A stretch of DNA of 64,000 nt from JAVBRU01 sp031547595. Lineage in GTDB: Bacteria; Bacillota; Clostridia; Christensenellales; Aristaeellaceae. The stretch spans positions 21,470 to 85,469 of the forward strand of contig JAVBRU010000023.1 in assembly GCA_031547595.1 (NCBI GenBank), given 5' to 3'. Below, one piece after another: positions 32,213-40,295 of the stretch; position 1 is the stretch's first letter; the number at the start of each line of letters is the position of its first letter. The position numbers and the translations under genes were made by a program. Under the pieces are notes generated by a model that was given only the letters and a program-made list of their open reading frames with translations, was not told the origin of the DNA and searched no databases.

Positions 32213-33571
32213 GTGAGTCCCTTGGAATGGGAAAAAATAGAGGCTAAGCTGACCGAGCTTTTGGAAGCCGGCCGTCATGGCGAGCTGCGCGGCGCGTTGA
32301 TGATGCTGAACGTAGTGGACATCGCGCAGTTTATGGAGACGCTGGACAAAGAAAAGCTGCTGCTGGTGTTTCGAGTGCTGCCCAAGGATATTTCGGCAGA
32401 TGTGTTCAGCTATATGTCGCCCGACCAGCGCCAGATGCTGATCGAATCCATTGGTGATAACGAAATCCGCACATTGATTGATGATATGTTTCTGGACGAC
32501 GCGGTGGACTTTCTGGAAGAATTGCCTGCCGGCGTCGTCAAGCGCGTGCTGCAAAACACCGATACGCACACCCGCAACCTGATCAACCAGTTCCTGCGCT
32601 ATCCCGAAAACTCCGCAGGCAGCCTGATGACCATTGAATACATGGAGTTTCAGGCTGATATCACCGTCAAAGACGCGATGGTGCAGCTGCGCCAGGTGGG
32701 GCTTGATAAAGAGACCATCTACACGCTGTATATTATCGACGAGGCACGGCATTTGCTGGGCACATTGGCGCTTCGCAAAATGATACTGGCCAGCGACGCC
32801 ACTCAGCTTTCCGACCTCATGAATGTCAACCCCATTTCCGTTTTCACAACAGACGACCAGGAGGAAGTGGCCGATTGCGTGCGCCATTACGACCTGTTGG
32901 CCATCCCGGTGGTCGATAAAGAAAACCGGTTGGTGGGTATCATCACGGCGGACGACGTGATGGACGTCATCGAAGAAGAGAACACCGAGGACTTTGAAAA
33001 AATGGCGGCCTTGACGCCGTCTGAAGACGAATATCTGCGCACCACGCCCTGGAAACTGGCCCTAAACCGTATTCCATGGCTGCTGCTATTGTCTGTTATG
33101 GCCATTTTCACGGGCATGATTATTCAAACTTATGAGGCGCTCTTGGGCAGTGTGACGGTGCTTATCACCTGTATTCCCATGCTGATGGACACCGGCGGCA
33201 ATTCGGGTTCGCAGGTGGCTACCCTGATGATTCGTGGCTTGGCGCTTGGTGAAATCAAAACAACCGATATATTCAAGGTGCTGTGGAAAGAGCTGCGGGT
33301 GGGCTTGATTTGCGGTGCGGTGCTTGCTGTATTCACATTTTTCCGTGTGTTGTGGATCAATAAAGCCGGCGCTGATGTGGCATTGGTGGTGGCCTTGGCG
33401 CTGTATTTCACGGTGATGTTGGCCAAGTTGATTGGCTGCTCTCTGCCGCTGCTGGCCAAGAAAATCAACCTGGACCCTGCGCTGATGGCAAGCCCGCTCA
33501 TTACCACCCTGGTGGATGCTGCTTCGCTGATGGTGTACTTTATGATTGCTACAGCGGTATTGACGCTATGA
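32213..33571 (+). CDS. mgtE: Magnesium transporter MgtE
   Basis: The GTG at 32213 follows GAGGAGAG. The 452-residue protein has an N-terminal helical domain (about 1-125) and two CBS domains (about 130-245: GSLMTIEYMEFQADITVKDAM and LMNVNPISVFTTDDQEEVADCVRHYDLLAIPVVD). The C-terminal half has five membrane helices (WLLLLSVMAIFTGMI..., GNSGSQVATLMIRGLALGEI). It imports Mg2+ with gating by cytosolic Mg2+. The stop overlaps the next start (ATGA). A structured leader with a terminator precedes it. Confidence 0.96.
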   Translation: MSPLEWEKIEAKLTELLEAGRHGELRGALMMLNVVDIAQFMETLDKEKLLLVFRVLPKDISADVFSYMSPDQRQMLIESIGDNEIRTLIDDMFLDDAVDFLEELPAGVVKRVLQNTDTHTRNLINQFLRYPENSAGSLMTIEYMEFQADITVKDAMVQLRQVGLDKETIYTLYIIDEARHLLGTLALRKMILASDATQLSDLMNVNPISVFTTDDQEEVADCVRHYDLLAIPVVDKENRLVGIITADDVMDVIEEENTEDFEKMAALTPSEDEYLRTTPWKLALNRIPWLLLLSVMAIFTGMIIQTYEALLGSVTVLITCIPMLMDTGGNSGSQVATLMIRGLALGEIKTTDIFKVLWKELRVGLICGAVLAVFTFFRVLWINKAGADVALVVALALYFTVMLAKLIGCSLPLLAKKINLDPALMASPLITTLVDAASLMVYFMIATAVLTL

Positions 33572-34323
33572 TGTCAGAGAATTTTGCGGAGCGCCTGGCC
33601 GCGCTGCCCGGCAAGATCAGCGTATTCTATAAAAATCTCGTATCGGGCGAGGTGTTTGATTATCACGCAGGCGTGCAGCATATTGCCGCCAGCGTGATCA
33701 AGCTGCCCAGTCTGGTTGCGGCCTTTGAGGCGATGCAGGAGGACACGCTGACCCCAGACGAGGTGTTTGCCATCCGCCCGGAGCAGAAGATGCCCTCCTG
33801 CGGCGCACTCACCTATATGCACGACGGCCTTGAGGTGACGGCGCTGGATTTGTGCACGCTGATGATCATCGTCAGCGACAATACAGCTACTAATATTTTG
33901 ATTGACCGCCTGGGTATCGATGCGGTGAATGCGTCCATTGCGGCGCATGGGCTTGAGGATACCGTGCTTCGCCGCAAGCTGTTTGACAGCGAGCAATCCA
34001 AGCGCGGTATCCAGAATATCATCACGGCGGCTGATATCGCCCTCCTGCTGGAGCAGCTGTATCACCACACCTGTGTGGATGAAACGAAAGATGAGCAAAT
34101 GCTTCGCATTCTCAAAAGCCAGCGGTTGAACGGCAAAATCCCGTTCTTTATCAACGCCCTGCCCATTGCGCACAAAACAGGCGAGGACAGCGGCATTACC
34201 CACGATGTGGGCATTGTGTATGCCAGGGAGCCGTTTGTGGTTTGCTTTGCGGGAAGCGAGACCGATGTGCCGCAGTTTGAACGGCTGATGCAGGATATGG
34301 CACGGGAAATGACGAATGGATAA
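33568..34323 (+). CDS. Class A beta-lactamase-fold serine hydrolase, no signal peptide
   Basis: The three penicillin-binding motifs are present: SVIK (SxxK, about residues 42-45), SDN (about 103-105) and HKTGE (KTG). The 251-residue protein lacks a signal peptide. The omega loop (FDSEQSKRGIQNIITAADIA) lacks a clear ExxLN, so it is more likely a related serine hydrolase or esterase than a resistance enzyme. It overlaps mgtE by four bases and is cotranscribed with it; the functional link is unclear. Confidence 0.85.
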   Translation: MMSENFAERLAALPGKISVFYKNLVSGEVFDYHAGVQHIAASVIKLPSLVAAFEAMQEDTLTPDEVFAIRPEQKMPSCGALTYMHDGLEVTALDLCTLMIIVSDNTATNILIDRLGIDAVNASIAAHGLEDTVLRRKLFDSEQSKRGIQNIITAADIALLLEQLYHHTCVDETKDEQMLRILKSQRLNGKIPFFINALPIAHKTGEDSGITHDVGIVYAREPFVVCFAGSETDVPQFERLMQDMAREMTNG

Positions 34324-34418
34324 AATTGGAAGCAATGATCCGTGTTATACCCGGGTAAGACCATTTATGTTTGCGCGATGACATCAACCGACTGGCTGTC
34401 GCAAGGCGGCCTTTTTCT

Positions 34419-35450
34419 TCATCCCCTCGGCAAATACACATAAAACGAGCTGCCCTGCCCGAGCACGCTCTCCACGCTCATATGGCCGCCGCTGATGTGC
34501 ACAATACGCTTCACCAGCGCCAGCCCCAGGCCGTTGCCCGCCACACTGTGGGAGGCATCTGCCTGATAGAACTTATCAAAAATATGCCGCAGTGCTTCCT
34601 CGTCCATCCCCACGCCGCTATCCGCAACACGCACTACCGCGCGGTGCTCTTCCAAACCGAGGCGAAGATCGATGCTGCCGCCTGCCGGGGTGAACTTGAT
34701 GGCGTTGCTTATCAAATTGATCCACACCTGCATCAACAGCTCTTCATCCCCGCGCAGCAGGCATTTTTGCAAATCAGTCGTAAGCGTGAGGTCCTTTTGC
34801 TCCCACTCCTGCTGAAGCAAGAGGGCCGCCTTGCGCAGCTGCTCGTCCAGATAAAAATCGCTCTTCTCTGTCAAAATCTCTTGCCTTTCCACCTTGGAGA
34901 GCAATAATGCGTTATGGGTCAGGTGGGTCAAGCGGTCGGCTTCTTTAATAATGGTATCCAGATACGCGTGGCGGTTTTCCGGGCTGAGCGTATCTTTTTT
35001 GAGCAGCTTTGCAAAGCCCTTGATGGAGGCCGCAGGCGTTTTGAACTCGTGCGATACATTGCTGACAAAATCGCTGCGCATGGTCTCGATGCTGCCAAGC
35101 TCCTGCGCCATGCGGTTGAAGCTGTCGGCCAGTTTGCGCGCCTCCAAGGGGCCGGTGATGGCAACGCGCACATCAAAATTGCCCGCGGCGATTTCCTCGG
35201 TGGCTTCCATCAGCTTACGGTAGGGGCGCACCACAATTTCGCCCACCAGCGCGGACAGCGCCGTGCCAATCACCACGCTGCCAATCAGGAAAAACAGCAC
35301 GGTGAACAGGTTCCAGCTGGGCGCGAGGTTCAGCGCGGAGAACAGAAAAAACAGCCCGATCACAATGCCGGTGGTGAGCAGCAGCAGCAGAAAAACCGTA
35401 ATCACCAGATAAATCCTGGTGTTTTTGTAGTTGGGCGTGATCTTCTTCAT
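34419..35450 (-). CDS. Sensor histidine kinase
   Basis: Two membrane helices (YLVITVFLLLLLTTGIVIGLFFLFSAL and LFTVLFFLIGSVVIGTALSALV) have a very short external loop of about 8 residues, so sensing is probably within the membrane. A HAMP domain (VVRPYRKLMEATEEIAAGNFDV), HisKA with SHEFKTPAASIKG, and an ATPase domain (NLISNAIKFTP, DSGVGMD, GNGLGLALVKRI) follow. It overlaps the response regulator gene by 4 bases. The signal is unknown. Confidence 0.95.
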   Translation of the reverse strand: MKKITPNYKNTRIYLVITVFLLLLLTTGIVIGLFFLFSALNLAPSWNLFTVLFFLIGSVVIGTALSALVGEIVVRPYRKLMEATEEIAAGNFDVRVAITGPLEARKLADSFNRMAQELGSIETMRSDFVSNVSHEFKTPAASIKGFAKLLKKDTLSPENRHAYLDTIIKEADRLTHLTHNALLLSKVERQEILTEKSDFYLDEQLRKAALLLQQEWEQKDLTLTTDLQKCLLRGDEELLMQVWINLISNAIKFTPAGGSIDLRLGLEEHRAVVRVADSGVGMDEEALRHIFDKFYQADASHSVAGNGLGLALVKRIVHISGGHMSVESVLGQGSSFYVYLPRG

Positions 35451-36127
35451 TCTCTGCGCACCGCCTTATACCCAAGGCCGCGCACGGTGACGATTTCAAA
35501 CTCCGGCCAGCCATAAAAGCGCTCCCGCAGGCGGTTGATGTGCACGTTGATGGTGCGGTCGTCGCTCTCGGAATCCATGCCCCAGATTTCGTCCATCAGC
35601 TGCATGCGCGTAAAAATGATGTCGGGATAGCTCAAAAGCTTATACAGCAGGTAAAACTCTTTTTGCGGCAGCGTAATGCGTTCGTTGCCCTTTGTGACGG
35701 ACAGTGCATCGTAATTGAGCGTCACCGCGCCCATCACGATCCTGCGCTCGCTGATGATCTGCGCGCGCCGCAGCAGCGCCTTGATGCGCAGGATCATTTC
35801 CTCGTCGTCCACAGGCTTGGTCATATAATCGTCCGTGCCCGCAAGAAAGCCCTTCTTTTTGTCCTTCATTGATTCCTTGGCGGTGATCATCAGGATGGGC
35901 AGCGTATACCCGGCATCGCGTAGCTGCTCTGTCAGCTGGTAACCGCTTAGGCCCGGCATCATGATGTCTGTCACAATCAAGTCGATGTGCTGCTTCTCCA
36001 TGATGTCCAGCGCTTCCAGGCCGTTTTGCGCCAGGACGGGTGAAAAACCGTTTTCCCGCAGCACCGCTTCCATCAGCTGCCTTGTGCTGGCATCGTCCTC
36101 TGCCACCAGAATGTTAAACACGCGCAT
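35447..36127 (-). CDS. OmpR/PhoB-family response regulator
   Basis: The start at 36127 (MRVFNILVAEDDASTR) follows GGGCGGG. The receiver domain (about 1-120) has the DD pair, phospho-acceptor Asp in DLIVTDIMMPG, and Lys in ITAKES. The C-terminal domain is a winged helix (FTRMQLMDEIWGMDSESDDRTINVHINRLRERF). First gene of a two-gene operon with the kinase. Direct repeats at 36192-36209, between its promoter and that of the divergent gene, are candidate binding sites. Confidence 0.95.
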   Translation of the reverse strand: MRVFNILVAEDDASTRQLMEAVLRENGFSPVLAQNGLEALDIMEKQHIDLIVTDIMMPGLSGYQLTEQLRDAGYTLPILMITAKESMKDKKKGFLAGTDDYMTKPVDDEEMILRIKALLRRAQIISERRIVMGAVTLNYDALSVTKGNERITLPQKEFYLLYKLLSYPDIIFTRMQLMDEIWGMDSESDDRTINVHINRLRERFYGWPEFEIVTVRGLGYKAVRRE

Positions 36128-36191
36128 CCCGCCCTTCTTTTGTAAGTGTATCATGCAAACATTAACCGAATATAAACAAATCGGCGCGATC

Positions 36192-36209
36192 TGTTTACGT
36201 TCTGTTGAC
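36192..36209. promoter_or_regulatory. Direct-repeat response-regulator box candidate
   Basis: TGTTTAC (36192-36198) and TGTTGAC (36203-36209) are spaced 11 bp start to start, the period bound by OmpR/PhoB dimers. They overlap the -35 region of the plus-strand promoter. Confidence 0.45.
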
Positions 36210-36223
36210 CCATCCATTATATG
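36194..36223 (+). promoter_or_regulatory. Promoter candidate of the CmpB-like gene
   Basis: TTTACG (36194-36199) and TATATG (36218-36223) with an 18-bp spacer. The -10 overlaps that of the divergent kinase operon. Confidence 0.45.
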
Positions 36224-36244
36224 ATGAGGACGTACAGAGAACAA
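36216..36244 (-). promoter_or_regulatory. Promoter of the two-component operon
   Basis: Minus-strand TTGTTC (36239-36244) and TATAAT (36216-36221) are 17 bp apart. Confidence 0.55.
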
Positions 36245-36257
36245 GAGGGGAGATACC

Positions 36258-37670
36258 ATGATTTCATTTTCTTTTTCACAGGCCGTGCTGCTGTTTGTGG
36301 GCTATAGCATGCTGGGCTGGGCGTGCGAGTCTGTCTGGTGCTCGGCCGGCACCAAAAAGCTGGTCAACCGCGGCTTCCTCACGGGCCCGTGGTGCCCGGT
36401 ATACGGGTTTGGCGCGATTTTGCTATTGCTGATGGGGCAGCCCTTTGCGGCGCACCCGGTGCTGGTGTTCTTGCTTGCGGTGGTGAGTACATCCCTGCTG
36501 GAATACTTCACGGGGTGGCTGCTGGAAGCGCTCTTCAAAACCCGCTGGTGGGATTATTCCAAGCGCAAGTTCCAGATCAAAGGACGCGTCTGCCTGCGCA
36601 ATTCTCTTCTGTTTGGCCTGCTCGGGCTGGCCGTGGTGTATGGTCTGCAGCCGCTCGCCAAGGAATTTTTGCTGGAGGTGCCCCAAAAAACGGCGCGCCT
36701 CATTGCATCCGGCCTGATGGTGATCTGGTTTTTCGATCTTCTGCATGCGCTGGCTGCCACCACCGCGTTGCAGGCCAGGCTGGAGGGCATCCGCGAAAAG
36801 CTGAAGGCCGGGCAGAGCGTCGGGGCCGAGGAAGCGCAAAAGGCAACGGGGCTGCGCTTGCTGAAGGCATACCCGCGCCTGCATGGGCAGGAGTTTTTGC
36901 AGGAGCTGGAGGCGCTGAAAACCGCACTGGACGGGCATTACATCCGGCGCAAGGAGCGCGTAAAGAGCGCCTTGGCAAAGCAAAAAGCGTCGGCTGTCCG
37001 TTCCATCCAGGGCGTCAAGGCATCCTACCAGGGCGTGACGGTGACACGCATGGTGTGGGTGTTCATGTTGGGCAGTGTGCTGGGCTATGTGATTGAAACA
37101 ATCTATTGCCTGATCACGCGCGGCGTGCTGGAAAGCCGCCAGGGGATGGTGTATGGCCCGTTTAATCAGGTGTATGGCTTTGGCGCGGTGTGCATGGTGC
37201 TGTTGTTGACGCCGCTTACCCGAAAGGGCGATGGCGGAGTGTTCTTGGGCGGCGCGGTGGTGGGCGGCTTGTTTGAGGCGCTGTGCAGCTGGGTGCAGGA
37301 AATCGTGTTTGGCAGTGTAAGCTGGGAGTATTCCGGGCAAACCTTCTCCTTCTTTGGCGGGCGAACCAGCCTCACCTTTATGTTCTTCTGGGGTGTGCTG
37401 GCGGTGGTGTACATGAAGTTCATCTATCCGAAAATGGCGGCATGGATCGACCGCATCCCCAAGCGCCCCAAGGCGACCCTCACCTGGATGATTTCGGTGG
37501 GCCTGGTGCTGAACATGGCGCTCAGCGCGGTGGCGGTGGGGCGCTGGTCTGCCCGCGTACAGGGTGCTGCGCCCCGGAATGCCGTGGAAACCTGGCTGGA
37601 TGCGCATTATCCGGATGATATGCTGGAAGAAATTTACCCCAGCATGCATTTTGTGGAGGCAAAGCAATGA
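36258..37670 (+). CDS. Duplicated CmpB-domain (PF06541-like) membrane protein
   Basis: Two copies of the putative ABC-transporter CmpB membrane domain flank a charged helical linker of about 90 residues (VGAEEAQKATGLRLLKA...SALAKQKASAVRSIQG). Copy 1 has GYSMLGWACESVWC...NRGFLTGPWCPVYGFGA, and copy 2 has GSVLGYVIETIYCLITRGVLESRQGMVYGPFNQVYGFGA. Most family members have a single copy, so this is a fusion or duplication. Its function is unknown; no ABC ATPase is adjacent. It is divergent from the two-component system and overlaps degV by 4 bases. Confidence 0.8.
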   Translation: MISFSFSQAVLLFVGYSMLGWACESVWCSAGTKKLVNRGFLTGPWCPVYGFGAILLLLMGQPFAAHPVLVFLLAVVSTSLLEYFTGWLLEALFKTRWWDYSKRKFQIKGRVCLRNSLLFGLLGLAVVYGLQPLAKEFLLEVPQKTARLIASGLMVIWFFDLLHALAATTALQARLEGIREKLKAGQSVGAEEAQKATGLRLLKAYPRLHGQEFLQELEALKTALDGHYIRRKERVKSALAKQKASAVRSIQGVKASYQGVTVTRMVWVFMLGSVLGYVIETIYCLITRGVLESRQGMVYGPFNQVYGFGAVCMVLLLTPLTRKGDGGVFLGGAVVGGLFEALCSWVQEIVFGSVSWEYSGQTFSFFGGRTSLTFMFFWGVLAVVYMKFIYPKMAAWIDRIPKRPKATLTWMISVGLVLNMALSAVAVGRWSARVQGAAPRNAVETWLDAHYPDDMLEEIYPSMHFVEAKQ

Positions 37671-38533
37671 CAGAAGTAATGGACAGATTGCGAATCAAAA
37701 TCACCACAGACAGCACCTGCGATTTGTCTGAGGCGCTGATCCTGCAAAACGATATTGCGGTCGCGCCGCTGAGCATCATTAAAGACGGCGTGGCCTATGG
37801 CGATGGGGTGAACATCCACCCGCGTGATGTTTTTGCGCATGTGGATGGCGGGGGAGCGCTGTGCAGCACCGCCGCCGTATGCCCGCAGGAGTACAGGCGA
37901 ATGTTTGGGCAGTACTCGTCCAAATACAACGCGGTGGTGCATGTATCACTGGGCTCCGGCTTTTCGTCCAGCTACGAAAACGCATGCAAGGTGGCGCAGG
38001 AGCTGCCCAACGTGTTTGTGGTGGACTCCCGAAACCTCTCTACCGGCCAGGGGCATGTGGTGCTGGAGGCGTGCCGCCAGGCGGCGCACTGCACAGACAT
38101 CGATGCACTGGTGCAGGGGCTGCGCGGCTTTGCCCGGCGCGTGGATGCCAGCTTCCTCATCAACCGCCTGGATTATATGAAAAAAGGCGGCAGGTGCTCG
38201 TCCATTACGGCCCTTGGCGCCAATCTGCTGCGGCTGAAGGTGTGTATTGAGGTGCGGGACGGAAAAATGATTGCCGCCAAGAAATACCGCGGCTTGTACG
38301 AGCGCTGCGTACAGCAGTATATTCGGGAAAAGGTGGGGGATTCGCTGAGCGATATAGAGGCCGAGACTGTGTTTATCACGCACACCCCTGTGCCAGAGGC
38401 TGTGCTGGACGAAGCGAAAACCGCGGTGGATAGCTTGGGGCATTTTGCGCATGTGTTTGAAACCAGCGCGGGCTGCACCGTCAGCTGCCACTGCGGCCCG
38501 GGCACGCTGGGGGTGTTGTTTGTGCACCGGTAG
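37667..38533 (+). CDS. DegV family fatty-acid-binding protein
   Basis: The 288-residue protein has the DegV fold with TTDSTCDLSE at the N-terminus, the ligand-binding SLGSGFSSSYENA (about 91-103), RNLSTGQGHVV and RLDYMKKGGRCSSITALGANLL. DegV/FakB-like proteins hold a fatty acid for phosphorylation by a FakA kinase, which is not encoded nearby. The start overlaps the previous stop (ATGA), so the pair is cotranscribed. Confidence 0.93.
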   Translation: MTEVMDRLRIKITTDSTCDLSEALILQNDIAVAPLSIIKDGVAYGDGVNIHPRDVFAHVDGGGALCSTAAVCPQEYRRMFGQYSSKYNAVVHVSLGSGFSSSYENACKVAQELPNVFVVDSRNLSTGQGHVVLEACRQAAHCTDIDALVQGLRGFARRVDASFLINRLDYMKKGGRCSSITALGANLLRLKVCIEVRDGKMIAAKKYRGLYERCVQQYIREKVGDSLSDIEAETVFITHTPVPEAVLDEAKTAVDSLGHFAHVFETSAGCTVSCHCGPGTLGVLFVHR

Positions 38534-38537
38534 CCTG

Positions 38538-40130
38538 TTATTTGACTGCGGCGCGCAGCAGCCCCACAAACAATGGATGCGGTTTGTTAGGGCGGCTTTT
38601 AAATTCCGGATGGAACTGTACGCCAATGAAGAAGGGATGCTCCGGCAGCTCCACCGCTTCCACCAGATTGCCGTCCGGCGACAGGCCGCTGATGTGCATG
38701 CCCTGCGCTAAAAGGGCTGCGCGGTATGCGTTGTTGAACTCATAGCGGTGGCGGTGACGCTCGCTGATGGCGGGCCTCTGGTACAGCGCAGCCATCAGGC
38801 TGCCCTCGGCCACCTGGCAGGGATAAGCGCCAAGGCGCATCGTGCCGCCTTTGTTGACGATGCCAATCTGCCCGTCCATGATGTGGATCACAGGGTGCGA
38901 AGTATCCGGGCAGAACTCGCTGGAATGCGCGCCCAAAAGGCCGCAGGCATGGCGCGCAAACTCGATCACCGCAATTTGCATCCCCAGGCAAATGCCCAGG
39001 TACGGGATGCCGTTTTCCCGTGCGTAGCGGCACGCGGTGATTTTGCCTTCAATGCCCCGGTCGCCAAAGCCGCCGGGCACAATCATGCCCGCAATGCCGC
39101 CAAGCAGGGAAGGAGCGGCAGCGGCAGTCACTTCCTCGCTGTCCACCCAGCGGATGTGCACGCGTGCGCCTGTTTCATAGCCCGCGTGGTTCAGGCTTTC
39201 GATGATGGACAAATAGGCGTCGTGCAGCTTCACATACTTGCCCACGATGGCGATGGTCACATCCTGTATGCGGGCGGCAATGCGCTCTGTCATGGACTCC
39301 CACTCCCGAAGATCCGGCGCGGGGGTGGCTAGTTTCAGCTCGCGGCACACCACCTCGTCCAGGCCGTGGCGGTGGAACATCAGCGGCGCTTCGTACAGGC
39401 AGGGCACCGTCAGGCTCTCCACCACGCAATCGGGCGGCACATTGCAAAACAGCGATCTTTTGGCCTTGATGCTGTCGCCAATGGGCTCGTCCGCCCGGGT
39501 GACGATGATGTTTGGGAAAATGCCCATCGCGCGCAGCTCTTTTACGGAATGCTGCGTGGGTTTGGATTTATGCTCGCCGGAGCCTTGCAGGTATGGCACC
39601 AGTGTCACGTGGATGAACAGGCAGTTTTCGCGGCCCTTTTCCAGCGATACCTGGCGGATGGCTTCCAGGAACGGCTGGCTCTCAATATCGCCGGTGGTGC
39701 CGCCAATCTCGGTGATCAGCACATCCGCGCCGCTGTTTTGCGCGCCTGCGTAGATAAAATCCATGATTTCGCCCGTGATGTGGGGGATCACCTGCACTGT
39801 TTCGCCCAAATACCCGCCGGCGCGCTCGCGGCACAGCACGTTCCAGTACACCTTGCCGGAGGTGAGGTTGGAGTGCTTGGTGAGGTTTTCGTCAATAAAG
39901 CGCTCATAATGCCCCAGGTCGAGGTCGGTTTCCGCGCCGTCGTCTGTCACAAACACTTCACCGTGCTGGAAAGGGCTCATGGTGCCGGGGTCCACGTTCA
40001 TATAGGGGTCCAGCTTTTGCGCCGCCACCTTCAGCCCGCGCTGCTTGAGCAGCCTGCCCAAAGAGGCCGCCGTGATGCCTTTGCCAAGGCCGGACACCAC
40101 ACCGCCGGTGATGAATATGTACTTTGTCAT
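38538..40130 (-). CDS. pyrG: CTP synthase
   Basis: PyrG aminates UTP to CTP with glutamine. The start at 40130 gives MTKYIFITGGVVSGLGKGITAASLGRLL, the canonical N-terminus, and 530 residues, the normal length. The C-terminal glutamine amidotransferase has YLGICLGMQIAVIEFARH with the catalytic Cys, and VQFHPEFKSRP. The ribosome binding site is AAAGGGGCG. A promoter (40186-40214) and a long leader precede it. Confidence 0.98.
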   Translation of the reverse strand: MTKYIFITGGVVSGLGKGITAASLGRLLKQRGLKVAAQKLDPYMNVDPGTMSPFQHGEVFVTDDGAETDLDLGHYERFIDENLTKHSNLTSGKVYWNVLCRERAGGYLGETVQVIPHITGEIMDFIYAGAQNSGADVLITEIGGTTGDIESQPFLEAIRQVSLEKGRENCLFIHVTLVPYLQGSGEHKSKPTQHSVKELRAMGIFPNIIVTRADEPIGDSIKAKRSLFCNVPPDCVVESLTVPCLYEAPLMFHRHGLDEVVCRELKLATPAPDLREWESMTERIAARIQDVTIAIVGKYVKLHDAYLSIIESLNHAGYETGARVHIRWVDSEEVTAAAAPSLLGGIAGMIVPGGFGDRGIEGKITACRYARENGIPYLGICLGMQIAVIEFARHACGLLGAHSSEFCPDTSHPVIHIMDGQIGIVNKGGTMRLGAYPCQVAEGSLMAALYQRPAISERHRHRYEFNNAYRAALLAQGMHISGLSPDGNLVEAVELPEHPFFIGVQFHPEFKSRPNKPHPLFVGLLRAAVK

Positions 40131-40185
40131 GGTATTACGCCCCTTTGAAGCAATTTGGGTACGGGTACACTGTGCCCACTTTTTT

Positions 40186-40214
40186 AATATATCGCGCGCA
40201 AAACCATTTGACAA
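40186..40214 (-). promoter_or_regulatory. Promoter of pyrG
   Basis: Minus-strand TTGTCA (40209-40214) and TATATT (40186-40191) with a 17-bp spacer. Confidence 0.65.
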
Positions 40215-40247
40215 GAATTTTTTTTGTATTTTTATATCAAAGTTTGC

Positions 40248-40281
40248 AAAAAACGCAGGGAGATGCTGCCATCCTCCTGCG
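40248..40281 (-). terminator. Terminator of hcp
   Basis: On the minus strand CGCAGGAGGAT and ATCTCCCTGCG pair around GGCAGC, followed by TTTTTTGC. Confidence 0.75.
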
Positions 40282-40295
40282 CTTAATGTATGAGG

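Noticed and set aside
36423..37667. 414-residue minus-strand frame
   Set aside because: Mirror of the CmpB-domain gene, with no start signals.
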